Positions 24,494 to 36,750 of a stretch of DNA of 64,000 nt are shown here, in pieces. Within the stretch, counting starts at the first letter, position 1; the number at the start of each line of letters is the position of its first letter. Origin of the DNA: Plenodomus lindquistii. Taxonomy: Eukaryota; Ascomycota; Dothideomycetes; Pleosporales; Leptosphaeriaceae. The position numbers were made by a program, and so were the translations under genes. The stretch is from assembly GCA_025504975.1 (NCBI GenBank), contig JANUWI010000005.1:1178001-1242000 (forward strand), written 5' to 3'. The notes beneath the pieces are model-generated. The model saw only the letters and a program-made list of their open reading frames with translations. It ran no database searches and was not told where the DNA came from.

Positions 24494-25960
24494 ATGTCTT
24501 CGGTACGACCCTCTCCGCTCCACCCTCTCCCCCGGCACGCGAGGTGGCCGCATCACTTCCATGGCCGCGTCCCAGCCATTGGCCACGTCCGACCTGCATC
24601 TGACACCTGCTAACACGTGCATCGCAGGCGCTTAACAAGACGCGCAGAAAGAAGAATGTCAAGAAGGGAATCCAGTTCTGCCTGATGGTCTGCGGCGCCT
24701 CAGGAACCGGCCGCACCACATTCGTCAACACGCTCTGCGGCCAGCAGGTCCTCACCCACAAGGACTCGGACGACCCCTCGTCGGCTCACATTGAGGAGGG
24801 CGTCAAGATCAAGCCCATCACCGTCGGTGCGTCGCCGCAATGCTTCGACGACTCCTTGTTAGGACGCGCCTGCTGACTCGTACTCCTAGAACTCGACGAG
24901 GAAGGCACCCGCATCTCGCTCACCATTGTCGACACGCCCGGCTTCGGTGACCAAATTGACAACGAGGCCAGGTCAGCAGCTCATGGTTCATTCATCTCAC
25001 ACATCAACTAACCCCCACCGCAGCTTTTCAGAAATCGTCGGCTACCTGGAGCGACAATATGATGGCATCTTGGCAGAGGAATCGCGTATCAAGCGTAACC
25101 CTCGCTTCCGAGATGACCGTGTTCACGTGCTCCTTTACTTCATCACACCCACCGGCCATGGGTACGTCTATCCGCCCTTTGTGCAGAGGCGCAGCTAAAC
25201 CCTTGCTAGATTACGTGAACTCGACATTGAGCTCATGAAGCGCTTATCGCCCCGTTGCAACGTCATTCCGGTCATAGGCAAGGCTGATTCGCTTACACCC
25301 GCCGAGCTGGCCGAGTCAAAGAAGCTCGTCATGGAGGATATCGAGCACTACCGCATCCCCGTTTACAACTTCCCATACGACATCGAGGAGGACGACGAGG
25401 ACACGGTTGAGGAGAATGCTGAGCTTCGCGGCCTGATGCCCTTCGCCATCGTCGGCTCAGAGGACATTGTTGAGATCAATGGCCGGAGGGTGCGCGCCCG
25501 TCAATACCCATGGGGAATCGTAGAGGTGGACAACCCTCGTCACTCCGACTTCCTGGCCGTACGAAGCGCTCTTCTGCACAGCCATCTTGCCGATCTCAAG
25601 GAAATCACCCACGACTTCCTATACGAGAATTACCGTACTGAGAAGCTCAGCAAGAGCGTGGAGGGTGGTGCTGCTGCGTAAGTCATCTGATCCTAATCCA
25701 GACTAGAGTACTCTAACATGCATTATAGCGACTCGTCAATGAATCCGGAGGACCTGGCCAGCCAATCTGTACGCCTAAAGGAGGAGCAGCTGAGACGCGA
25801 GGAGGAGAAGCTGCGCGAGATCGAGGTCAAGGTCCAACGAGAGATCAACGAAAAGCGCCAGGAGCTACTGGCCCGCGAGAGCCAGCTTAAGGAGATTGAA
25901 GCCCGCATGCACAGGGAACAGAGTGGCCAACTGCAAGATCACGAGGCCGACGAAGCCTAG
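24494..25960 (+). CDS. cdc11: Septin, Cdc11/AspA group
   Basis: Six exons: 24494-24502 (9 nt), 24628-24826, 24890-24971, 25024-25161, 25210-25677 and 25729-25960; 375 residues. The first exon encodes only MSS. GTPase motifs: G1 GASGTGRTT, G3 DTPGFGD, G4 GKAD. Septin signature elements include ALNKTRRKKNVKKGIQF (polybasic, membrane-binding), LRELDIELMKRLSPRCNVIPVIGKAD and YPWGIVEVDN. The last exon encodes a heptad-rich Glu/Lys/Arg coiled coil. The G1 form with S-x-x-G-R and the short N-terminus fit Cdc11 (AspA in Aspergillus) better than Cdc3, Cdc10 or Cdc12. Septins form heteromeric filaments at septa, tips and appressorial or conidial structures. Confidence 0.93.
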
Positions 25961-28900
25961 AGTGGCCTCAACTCGATTGGACTCAACACCTCGAACATCC
26001 TTTGGCCATCAGCTTCGGTCTCGTTTGCTGCGCGTGCAGCTGCGCACAAGGTCACGCAGCCAAAGCTGTGCACAGCTCAACTGGCGCTTGCACTGTACGG
26101 TCAATGCATCGCATACGTTGGGCGACAATCAAAAGGGATATTTGGCTATTTCTTCACTCCAGGGGGCCTTTCATTTCATTACCAGACAGTGATGGGTCTT
26201 GGATTATGTCCGCGGCTGCATTGTCTAGACATGACACTGTTTCTCGTATGTTCACTTAACACTTCGATACTTATTCCCCGCCCTCTTGGTCCTTCATGTA
26301 GGAAGTAGTAATGCATTTCTAATATAATACCCCCGGTGGTGTATTCGTAGTGTTTCTGTCCAGGTGATTGAGTGCGCCATTTCTGTACAGTGCTTTCACG
26401 TTGTGCGCTTGGGACGTTGTTCCACCTTGTCATGGAGGGGTGAGTGGCTCCTTCCTTGCTTGCGGTATCATGACGTGCTACCTCGATGTGGTGCCTCCCC
26501 GCCAGTAACCACTAGCCAACGGCCCACGACCCGTCTTCACAATCAATGATTGCCAAACGCCAAGATTTTACTGTGGTGTACTCGCCGCGTTTTATTCCAC
26601 CAGAGGTGCCACCCAAGCCTGCGAGCGGTTGCAGTGTATCACAATCATCTGTGCCTTGTTGAACACGAACACAGCATAGTCTCAATTCACCACTTCACTA
26701 GCCTCTGCTGCTGCTGATTAATGGCCTCGGTATAGTTCCTAGCGAGTGGTGCCCGAACAAAGTGTGGACCAAGGGTCAATTATGCACGAACGCATCCTCA
26801 GGTTTAGTTTGTATAGTCGAGTTCAAAGTGGCGTCCAAGTGCTGACCCGTGCCTCTCTAGTCCTCGCGTAGGCAGATGCTGAAGCTCTACAGTCAACATG
26901 ACAAAAGTCTCGTCTTCCTCTGTGACGTGGGCAAAGTAAATGGCGGGCCAGAAAACCGGTGCCATTATACACGAACGGTCCCTGGATCTCCATACACTTG
27001 ATTTAGTTCGCCTGTGGTGGTTCCGGTATTGTACGTTGACAACGGAATGAATAGGACACGGCTCAATGATATCGTTGGGCATACCACACGGAAAGACTTA
27101 CTCACTACATACTACCCTGGACTCAGATCTATCACTAATACCCGCAGGAGCAACCTCCGCCGGCAGATAGTCTCCAATCAACGAATCAAATCTCTACCGC
27201 GATTGCCGGTATGTAGCCATGGACTTAAGCGCAAAATCATCACTGCAGTCAGCTTTTGATCCCCAGACTGCGGGTGCTTCCATTGCAGCGAGCATCCCGC
27301 ATCGGTCAGAATATGCAAGTTATTACTACGACTTACATCATGGTATGCACAAATTCTCTGATCGGTCGAATGCAGAGCTGCCACGATCGAGTGCTTCAAG
27401 CGTTGGCCTCGTTACCACATCGTTCAAATTCGTGTGTAAAGCTCAGTCATGCACGAGATCTCGGGTCAGGCGATTGGCACCCACGGTACTGGAATTCCAT
27501 CCACGAGTACACAGTCAGTCTTGAGGCAACCCTCCGTTTTATGGCCATGTCTGCAAGTCGAGCGAATTGCCTTGTCGAGAAGCATCCAGAACCATCTAAC
27601 GCTTCTGCCAGTCTGATTGAACAGCGTACTGCCGATTCACTTGAGTATACTGAGAGAGTGATTTCAAGTCCAATCGACCCATCTCTTGATTCTAATGCAC
27701 ACATGCACAGTCCATGACACACTCAGGTCCACAGGAGATTGTGGCAAGTTTGTCCGTGGCAAGCTTTACGTGCAACTGACCATGTGCAGTTCGAAACCAC
27801 ATTGACTGGTGCTCACTTGCCCTGGACTGCTGCGGTCTTCAACCAACAGTCAAGCAACTGCCGCGGTGATAATGCCGACTCTCTGAAGCAATCTTCGCTT
27901 GGAGCTTCGGGCATCAAGCTCTGGAAGACGGTGAAGTCTCGCACACCCTCGTACGAAGAGCATTGCCGGATCGGTCAATAGGTGCAGCATTGTCTACCGT
28001 GAACGAATCACGTCCCATAGTCTTGAAAATCTTGACAATCCTGACAATCCTGACAATCCTGTGGAAATGTAGCTGCATGCTCGGCATGCCGACGCAGCCT
28101 GTCTTTGCAGCGGCCCGGATATACGTTCGGTATGATGCGGGTCGGCCATCCGGGTCTTCACGCTGGAGTATGGATGATTATACCAGTTTCGAAATTACAA
28201 GGGGCGACGTGCAGGTCTGGACGGTCTTCCGCTGGAAGCGCTGGTTGAAAGGACATGTTGATCGATCTATGGTATCGTGACTCTGACGTGCGGTCCGACT
28301 CGTTCCTATACAGCATTTAACTCAGCGACGTGGCTTCGCTTGCTTGTATTGAGGCTGCGCGGCAGCTGAAAGTCGGGCCTAATCGGCACTTGTCAATGAA
28401 CTTACGGTAGACAGCACGCGGGGGAACGGCTACCTTTGCTATCGCCGCTCCATGGAAGCAGTATCGGTCGAGACTGTACCTTTGCTTTTCGACGCATGTC
28501 GGTGGCAGAGGCACAGTGGCACCGGGCGTCGGCAACGGCGGCCAGCTGGCGCCAGCAGGACATGGTGGATGCACCTTCTCGTATGACCGGAAGTATGCGC
28601 AATGAATAAATGTGCTGAGTACGCGACTGGTGCTTGGTGTTGAACGCAGACGAACCTAGGTTCGTTGATCGAGGGAACCCGACTCCTGCATGCATGATAT
28701 GATGCAAGCTCTAACCCCACCGCGTCTCAACGGGTCCACTTTTTGATCCAGATTTGGCTCTGAACAATTGCATATTTCCACAACCGCGCACTGCGCGGCA
28801 AGCCTCCAAAATGCGGAGAGTGGGAGACAATGCCCAGCCAACGGCTCAATCAGTCCTCGAGGAGGCGAAGCCGTGGCAATCCTGGTTCGGGACACGAGCT

Positions 28901-30402
28901 AAGGCTCGGCTGCCTATCAGCTGCCGCGTAAAGGAGTGCAGCTTGATCAGGTCTCGAGGCACCCAGAGCCTAGCGACTATAGTCCCACACTTTTCCAGGG
29001 AGGATTCCTGGAGAGCAGATGGGGAAACTGTGTGCGCGGCATTCTCCTCCGGCTGAACACGTCATCTCGAACGACCTGCCCCCATCAGATGCATCTGCAG
29101 GTGGTCAGGAACAAAAGGCAAGGTACAGGCTCGGATGGGGAAAAGCAGAGCCTCCTGCTAGAGTAGGTCGAATCATAGTCCGATGCAAGTGCGTTGACAC
29201 CAGGCTATGCATGCTTGGACCCACTGGCCTGGTTCGGGTCTACCGTACCAGGTGATGCGCAATGGTCTCACCAGGCAGCCCACTTCCACCACGCGTCAGC
29301 AACGGGTCTCTCTGAAAATTTCCACGAAGATCTCGTGCTTCAAGGGCTGACAAGCGCACCGTGTTCACCGGATGGCTGAGAGCAGCTGTCATGGAAGAAA
29401 TCCACGGATCCATACACCCGCCGCACCTCAGCTTCAACACATTGTACTAACGACACCAAAAGCGGGTCGGAAGCCATCCTTCGTACGATGATGTGTTCAC
29501 TGTTGCGAAGGAGGCGACTTATGCATGCTGCACTTGACGTTGTAACATTCCCACATACAAACGTCCTGTGCCGTTCGTTGATGTGGTCTTGAGATTGGCC
29601 TCGACTTATCTTCGTCTACCATTTGGGACCAATGCAGGGGCATTAGCCTATCGAGCCTCGCAAACAAGGTTCAGGGCAGTCTTTCAGCTCTTCAAACATC
29701 ATCAAAGTGGAGCGTGAATCACACCCGCTAGGTTGACTAAGAGCATTCGACATAGTCACGTCTAGACTCGCCAATCGGGTTGTAGATCGACTGGGGAAGT
29801 ACAGTACCCCTGCGCGCTACTTCAGCCACTTGCCACTGACTGACCGTCAACGCTTTGTGGGTCTGGGATGCTCTCTGCGACGGAAGCAGGGAATCATGTT
29901 CCCCGGCGCTGAATCGCTCTAGCTGGGCTTCGTCAAAGGTGAATTGACGATATGCTCTAGGTTGCCGTACCGATCTTGCCATCCTTCACGCGACTACGGC
30001 GGTAGAGCTAATCAATGTGTCCTCTGACAACGCTCGTCATCACACAACATGCTGCTTTTGTGCAGTCATGGTCCGTGGTGGCTGCCTCTACTGGGACCCG
30101 TTACTTCCGGTCGCCTCTCATTAGCTGGCTCTGTCTTCTGTAGACTTTTGGCGTGTCGACATTGTTACTTGACAGGTTACACTGCAGATCGAGATTGACT
30201 ACTGCAACGGTTTCTTTCTTAAAAGCAATAGCTCGTTCCTCAACCGTTAATCACTCGTCTAGTACGATTACAAGCTATCGATTCTTCTGTGGTAGCATTT
30301 TGCTACTCCTAAACTTCGTCTCTCCAATCTTTGACTACCTGACACTTTTCAGTCTTCATCCTCGCACACTTCATCTTCTTATTTTACATACTACAACCAG
30401 TC
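25961..30402. other. 4.4 kb without a supportable gene
   Basis: Base composition is normal, not RIP-like. Open frames of up to 153 codons (for example 27256-27717 plus, 28754-29056 plus, 29737-29982 minus) lack recognisable domains and coherent splice sites. A small tandem run of TGACAATCC units lies at about 28031-28060. The 3' UTR of the septin gene occupies the first few hundred bases and the promoter of the PQ-loop gene the last few hundred. Lineage-specific small genes or a non-coding RNA could hide here, but nothing can be shown. Confidence 0.4.
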
Positions 30403-32050
30403 ATGGATAGACCACAAGTCTCGATACCACCGGCAAGTACACCAAATCATTGTAAGAATCTCCAGCGATACTGACTACTTTAGGCTGCGACAGTACTAGG
30501 TGTAAGTTGCCACCTCATCAACACGCCAAGTTGTCAAATCTAACCCGATATCTCAATCAACAGACTATTGGAACTGGTAAGCTCACTGACTCACTGCTTG
30601 AGGACACGTGCTAATGTCATGCAAGTGTATGTAATCGATCATCACGAGTATTGATTCAGAACTGACGCTACGGCTGTGCAGCTGTTGGTGCATTCAAGTG
30701 AGTTCGACTCGGCGGCGTTACTGCGAAGCCGTAGCTAACGTACCTTAGATAATACCACAGTGAGCTCAACAACCACAACGTCCATAAGCTTCACCTAACA
30801 ATGTCCAGAATATGGCACAACTGGCGCCGAAAAAGCACCGAAGGACTGCCCGGCATCATGCTGATCCTTTGGTCGATATGTACGAGCGCTCCGCAGCTTT
30901 ATTAATATGGGGACTGACAACAGTAGGCGGTGTACCGTTTGGTGTTTACGCAATTGTGCAAGTATGAGTTATGCGTACGTGCTGCACGGATCATGGTTAA
31001 CGAGAAGACAGAACTTCAACTTCGCCCTCAAGTTCCAGCCACAAGCCTTTGCCGGACTCACACTTATCGCCTGGGGCCAAACGCTATACTATCACAAGTC
31101 AGTTGTCGTCTGATGAAGCACTGGCTGGAAGACTGACGATTCGCAGCAAATGGAAGGCGTGGACGGCTACCTTGGCTACGATTGCCTTGACAACCAGCTT
31201 CGCGCTCATGGAGCTCCTCCTCATTCTTACACTGAGAGTGCGTCCTCAGAGGTCCCTCCGCCTATAGAGCAGTGCTGACATATTGCGTTCAGGGCCCCTA
31301 TAACAGAGGCGTCGAGTGGCCGATGATGGTCATGGCAATCTCAGCTACGATCATTCAGGTTGCCGGTTTGATTCCACCATACTTTGAATTAGCAAAGCGT
31401 AACGGAAGGGTCATTGGTATCGGTGCGTACAAATCGACTCCTGTGAGCACAATACAAGGCTTACGCGTACAGACTTTTGGTTCCTCACCATCGACTACTC
31501 GGGTGCTTTCTTCTCTTTGATGGCAGTTGGTATGTTGCACACAGTTGTTCGACTCTGACGGATCGCTAACAAATTCAGTCGCACAGCAATGGTTTGATGC
31601 CCTCGGCGCAAGTCTATACATTGCTTGGTTCGTACCTCCCGTGACCCAGTATGGAATGAACCACAGCCTAACACAATTCCCAGCATGCTCCTCGAGACCG
31701 GCATCTTCGCCTCACAAGCCATCTGGCTCTACCGCGTCCGTCATATTCGTCGTGAAGCCAAGAAGGCAGGCATGACATACGATCAATACGTTGCTGCGAA
31801 CCCGTCGAAGAAGCTACCACGCAACGACTCAACCGACACGATCGTTGATGCCGATGTGGAAGCGGGCCAGTCATCGAGAGAGTCGACGGCGTGCAACGAG
31901 AAGCAATCCACACAGACTCCGGATACGGCATCACGCTCGGGATCTGATGCTACAATGGTAGAGTTGGAAGGGTCGAGATCCGTCACGCCACAAGTACCTG
32001 AGAAGGCTGTACTCAAGCCGATGAAGAGTGCTTGGTGGCGCCGCGACTAA
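30403..32050 (+). CDS. PQ-loop repeat membrane protein, 14 exons
   Basis: Exons 30403-30432, 30484-30501, 30564-30576, 30626 (one base), 30682-30697, 30749-30759, 30809-30879, 30924-30961, 31012-31097, 31147-31237, 31293-31422, 31473-31529, 31579-31627 and 31684-32050; 978 nt, 325 residues. Introns are 44-62 nt. Two PQ motifs are expected; the first reads IQIIPQIWHNWRRKSTEGLP and spans four exons. About seven hydrophobic segments, then a Ser/Thr/acidic cytosolic tail. PQ-loop proteins include lysosomal/vacuolar amino-acid exporters, sugar transporters and the lipid-homeostasis protein Any1; the substrate here is unknown. Intron 1 uses a GC donor (GCAAGT). The one-base exon is needed to give the family reading LGTIGTVCWC; without it a weaker donor yields an odd sequence. 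Phase adds up at every junction. Confidence 0.88.
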
Positions 32051-32981
32051 CCTCCTTACTCTGGTTGGCGTTTTGCCTTACACCATTTCCTACACTTATC
32101 ACGCTGGACACTTTTTCCTCCTCCTCCTCCTCCTCCTCATCACCTCTCTCAAAAAGGCACGCGCTTATTTTTCTTAAAAATATGTTTTCTTAGCCTGGGT
32201 GGACTTTTGCTTTTATTTCATCGTGGATCAAAAAGTCTATTACAAAATGAAATGGGTGGCGATATGGACATAACAAAATTATCCATGGGAAACACACAGA
32301 CTTTTCGGATGCGAGGTTTTCTACAGTACATGTTGTGATTATAAAATATGTTTGGAAAGATATTGGGCATGAAAAACGGTTTCACGAGCGTGCGAGCGAG
32401 ATCACTCACTCGCGCTAGGAATAATATGAGTCTTCGGATAATCACCTGATATGGACGTGTCCTTTTTCGCCTGTAAATTTAGACACCTGCGGGTCTGCTT
32501 GTATGTTGATAGTGGAGCGTGGTGAATACCTAGAGTAGGTACACATCGGACCCACTTCCCGATCGGGATGGGATGCCTCGGCTCGTGGTGGGCTACCTTA
32601 ACTAGTCGCGGGGCAGCGAGACGGTTGACTACACCTCGGAATACAGAGTGCCATCACGTCTATGATTAGGCGTTGAAGTCGGGCCTCTTGAACGTTATTT
32701 CAGAGTGTACCAACGTTTCTGGAGAGAACAAAAGTCAAGTGAGGGGTTGTCGTTTCAATGTTATACACACCTGCGTATCTAATCCAACATAGACGCTGCA
32801 TGCACTGTGAGTACAAGAATAACAACGTCAAGAAAAGAAAACTCCCCATCGTCGACGATTTACAATCGGTCCATACATCCAAATCTACATAAATACCCAA
32901 GAAGAAACCCCTTCTACATCACCACCATATACGTACATCCACAACAACCACCCGTTCATACACCACGCACCACCAACAGCC
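32051..32981. other. Intergenic, nothing recognised
   Basis: 3' UTR of the PQ-loop gene and promoter of the phosphatase gene. A short (TCC)n run lies near 32120-32138; CA-rich leader just before 32982. Confidence 0.5.
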
Positions 32982-34176
32982 ATGACGAGCAAAGACCAAC
33001 AACAACCATCCCTACCCAGCCCACCCTTCTACAACGTCCCCAATCTCAACAACCTGCGAGACGCCGCGCTCTTCCCCCTCACCACTTCCTCCGGACAAAA
33101 GATCCGCCGAGGAGTCCTGTTCCGCAGCGCTGAAGTGTCGAAGCTCGATTTAGACGGGTGGAAAGCCGTGCGTGAAATCGGGGTAGGACATGTTTTTGAT
33201 CTGAGAAGTACGTTCCAAGTACCTTTCGTACAACTACTCCTGCTGTTTTGATTTTCCATTTTGTTGCTAGTGATTGATTGTTGGTCACCCCAGGGCCAAG
33301 CAAGCCTTGTAAATACCCAAGTACCACAAGGGCGAGGGAGAGAGAACATAGATGCAAAACTAAAACAATCTCCGCGTTCACACAGGTAAACCCGAAGTCG
33401 ATAAAGGCTGGGCCGGCATCGTCGGCGCTTCCCCCACCGGTACCTCAGACATCCAACCCAACTGGCTCTCCGCCATGGCAAAAACCGGAATCCAGCGCAC
33501 CTGGACCCCCGTATTCGAAGAAAGCGATTACAGCCCCGAACGCCTGGCGGAACGGTACAGCAAGTACATGGACGAGAGTGTGGAAGGGTTTGTGCATGCG
33601 TACAAAGATATTTTGAGGAATGCTGGGAAGGCGTTTCGGGAGATTCTGATGTATTTGATTGGGGTGCCTGCTGATACGAATGGAGAGAAGAGTACAGGAC
33701 TAGGAGCATTGATACATTGTACAGCGGGGAAAGATCGGACGGGCATGTTCTTCGCCGTCTTGCTTTCCTTCCTTGGTGTTCCACCACAACAGATTGCAGA
33801 TGAGTACCAACTCACGGAGAATGGGCTGTGGCATATCCGCAAAGAGGTTGTGGCGCGCTTGTTGCAGACACCGGGGTTTGTAAAGTATGTTTCTGCTCAG
33901 ATTGAGGGGTCGGGTATTACACCGGCGGATGTTGCGGCGGCGCTGCAAGGGCGTGGTAGTGAAGCGGGGAAACAGATTCCGCCAGAGGTTCTGGAAAGGG
34001 GACGCGCGGCGGCGTTGCGGATGATTGGGGCGAGGAGGGAAAGTATGCTTGCGGCGCTGGAGATGTTGGAGATGGAGTTTGGAGGCGCGGAACGGTATTT
34101 GAGGGAGAGTTGTGGGTTGGGTGATGGGGAGTTGGCGGCGTTGAGAAGGAATCTTGTTATTGGGGAGGAGCAATGA
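32982..34176 (+). CDS. Tyrosine/serine protein phosphatase, Y_phosphatase3 family
   Basis: Exons 32982-33207 and 33386-34176 (intron 178 nt, GTACGT...CACAG) give 338 residues. N-terminal block NVPNLNNLRDAA followed by RRGVLFRSAEVSKLD and FDLRS across the splice is diagnostic of this family. The active-site loop is HCTAGKDRTG (Cys nucleophile and Arg of C-x5-R; lysine in the loop is usual for this group). Related bacterial and fungal proteins dephosphorylate tyrosine, serine or phosphoinositides; the physiological substrate is unknown. The C-terminal ~90 residues are helical and Ala/Glu/Arg-rich. Confident for the family only. Confidence 0.92.
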
Positions 34177-34749
34177 CTTGAAGGTCGGCGTGAATTGAGG
34201 GAGGGAGTGAGGAGAGGCATGTTGTAAAGTGTCGCGGCGAGACCTCGTTGTTGGTTGTGGGTAAGGGGATTGGTTAAGAAGTGTACACTCAGAGATGATC
34301 CAATACGACTAGACTAGAAATTTGTTGGAAATAAGTTCCTGCAAGAACAACGGTTGTGCTGAGTAATTCAAAGGAACTGGTGTTGGGGATCTCTCAAAGT
34401 CCTAAGACACTCCTTGTCTACCTTCCCGCGCCCTCACTTCCTCCTTTGGAATACTGATAGAGTGGACCAGTAAAGAAGTTTCGGTGAAGTATGGTTCGTA
34501 AGGGAGTTTAGCGTTGAAGAGGTTGTATAGGTATGCGTATTTGATAATGTCTACACTAATCTAGTTATACCTCTACACAACACCCACATCACCAAAAATC
34601 AAATGCTGCGCTCATCACACAAAAAAATGATGATCAAATACCGTCTAAAGCCCCAACACCTATGCACCCTGCTTGCTAAACCCCACGTAAAATCCAAAGA
34701 CGAAAAGTATGACGTACCAGAACTGGTACGATCTGAAGCCTAAACCATC
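34177..34749. other. Intergenic between convergent genes
   Basis: 3' ends of the phosphatase and amino-acid transporter genes meet here. No supported gene. Confidence 0.5.
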
Positions 34750-36444
34750 TCAATGTGCACCAGCTACTAAAAAGGTGTTTGTAATTAAGCAAACAACCAT
34801 GACAATGACGCCGTATATGCTCAGTGCCAAACTCGCCTTGCGCAGCAAATCTCGTCTCATGTCACGACTCCTGTGTCCCTCACTCGTGACATATCCTTCA
34901 GCACCCTCATCCTCATCATCTTCGTCCTTGACAAGGCGTTGGTGGTGCGGGCTCTCTGGATCCGAAATCTTGTAGTAGAAGAGTCCAGGCAGGATAAAAC
35001 TGATAGTCGTCGAGCCCGTGGATCCGACGTACGCCAACACCTTCTCTAGACTGGACACTGTCATGGCGGTGATGAAGGAGAGTATGATGAGCACTGTTGA
35101 GATGATGGCGAATCGCAGGTCGGACATTTCGCCTCCTGGCTTGGGAGTGTTTGTGATGAGCGAGTTGCGTGAGGGGCTAGTCTCAGGGGAGTTGCGGCGG
35201 CGGGGGCGCCATTTCAGGCACGCTTCGATGCTGGCGCGGCAAGGGTGGATTTGTAGTGGGTATGAGAACATGACGAGGATTACAATGGCAAGGCGGCCGA
35301 TGGTGGAAGCGGCGGCGGTCGGGTACATGGAGACGATGTTGCCGCGGATGTTGTCGCCATAGGAGAGATAGCCGGTTATACCTGTGAGGATGTAGAGACC
35401 GCAGGCGCCGCCAATGGAGGCGAAGATTACGGTGGTGGTGCGGAGATGCGAGTTGTCGGCAATCTCATTAAGGATGGAGAACATCTGAGCTTCATTAGCG
35501 GGGGGTCATGAACGACTGATAAGGACACTTACGTTCTGATGACATGTGTACGCAAACACAATGACTGGGAAGGCTGCAAGTGCTGAGACGGGACCTGCCC
35601 ATTGGAAGACGCGGACGGTGCCGCGATCAGCCAGTGTGTCGCCCTTGATGAAATGTGCAACTACGAGAATGACAAGGTATGCGATGGAGAACAGCGCAAT
35701 GACGCTGGTATACTTCAGTGAGTCCAGGCGGCGCAAGAATGAAAGTGGGATAACGATAAGCCTGGCGTGGTCAGTCTTGGAAATCGCCACAATGCGTAGC
35801 CGAAACGTACATGAATGCGGTGATCCAGAATTGGCGGTCCACCAGGAAGGAGATGTCTGCAGCACCTGGGGCAAAGCCTCTCACTACGCCTGGCATCAGA
35901 TCACCAATGATGATCAGGTAGCTGACAGCCACCCCGAAGCACTTGATGGCAATGGCGGCATCGAATATGATGGAGAGGTTCGGGTAGGTGAGCTGGGACA
36001 GAGTCGCAAATGACACCTGGCCACGTTCAACGTATCGGGCACATCGAGTCTGGAGGTATAGCCCGAAGCCTGCTGTGATGCCGGCCCACGCGATGACGAA
36101 GATGCCGAGGAAGATGCCCATTTTGGAAAGGGCAGAGGGCATGGCGAGGAGGCCAGCACCGAGGACTGGACATGGTCAGTAAAGGGTCTTGTTCCTGCGT
36201 CGGCACAGCACAAGTACACACTGGTGTTGGCGAGGTTGATGACACTGGAGATCCACGTCGCCTGTCCTGGAAAGCCGACATCTCTCTTGCCTCGGCCGCG
36301 CCTGTCTCTGTCAGTCTCTGGGGGATGGCGCTGATCTGATGCTAGACACACGGACCGTCTACCGCCTAGCGAGCCCGTACTCGAGGACATGGCATCGCCG
36401 TCTGTGGGCTCGGGGCCGATGGCCGAGTAGCTTGAAGACGCCAT
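34750..36444 (-). CDS. Vacuolar amino-acid transporter, AAAP family (Avt5/6/7-like)
   Basis: Exons 36222-36444, 35811-36165, 35533-35761 and 34750-35484, introns 56, 49 and 48 nt, 513 residues. Hydrophilic N-terminal tail of about 60 residues, then SSVINLANTILGAGLLAMPSAL, the conserved TM1 of amino-acid/auxin permeases, and about 11 hydrophobic segments. VFAYTCHQNMFSILNE and ITGYLSYGDNIRGNI match the central family blocks. A long polar loop near 345-385 carries a run of acidic residues later (KDEDDEDEGAE). In yeast, Avt3-7 export amino acids from the vacuole. Which orthologue it is cannot be settled by eye. Confidence 0.9.
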
Positions 36445-36750
36445 CTTCGCTTTGTTGCGACTGCACGATAGGGGTTATCGCGCGCTCATGTGGTGTGGAC
36501 AGTCGACGCCGATAAGGATGGCTGGAAGCTGGTAGGTGTGTAGCGAATGCGCGTGGTGGTGGAGGCCAGCGGGAGCGTCAGTGAATGTGAGGTTATCAGC
36601 CGGCCGCGACTCTGACGTTCCTCGCACATGGCACTGGCACTGGCGCTAGGGCCAAGGCCATATCCGCCGCTAGACAGCGCTCTCCGCAGGTACGCGACCC
36701 GCCCGCAGTCCGCCCAAACAAACATCCCCGCCCACACCCACGCCAACGCC
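36445..36750. promoter_or_regulatory. Divergent promoter, amino-acid transporter and RO10-like gene
   Basis: 306 bp between the two start codons. The frame of the downstream gene is open upstream to 36628, but the family-like sequence begins at 36751. Confidence 0.5.

Noticed and set aside
27256..27717. 153-codon plus frame
   Set aside because: No domain, and competing frames overlap it; composition not clearly coding.
29737..29982. 81-codon minus frame upstream of the PQ-loop gene
   Set aside because: No recognisable feature; could be chance.
33029..33787. 252-codon minus frame
   Set aside because: Antisense shadow of the phosphatase gene, spanning its intron.
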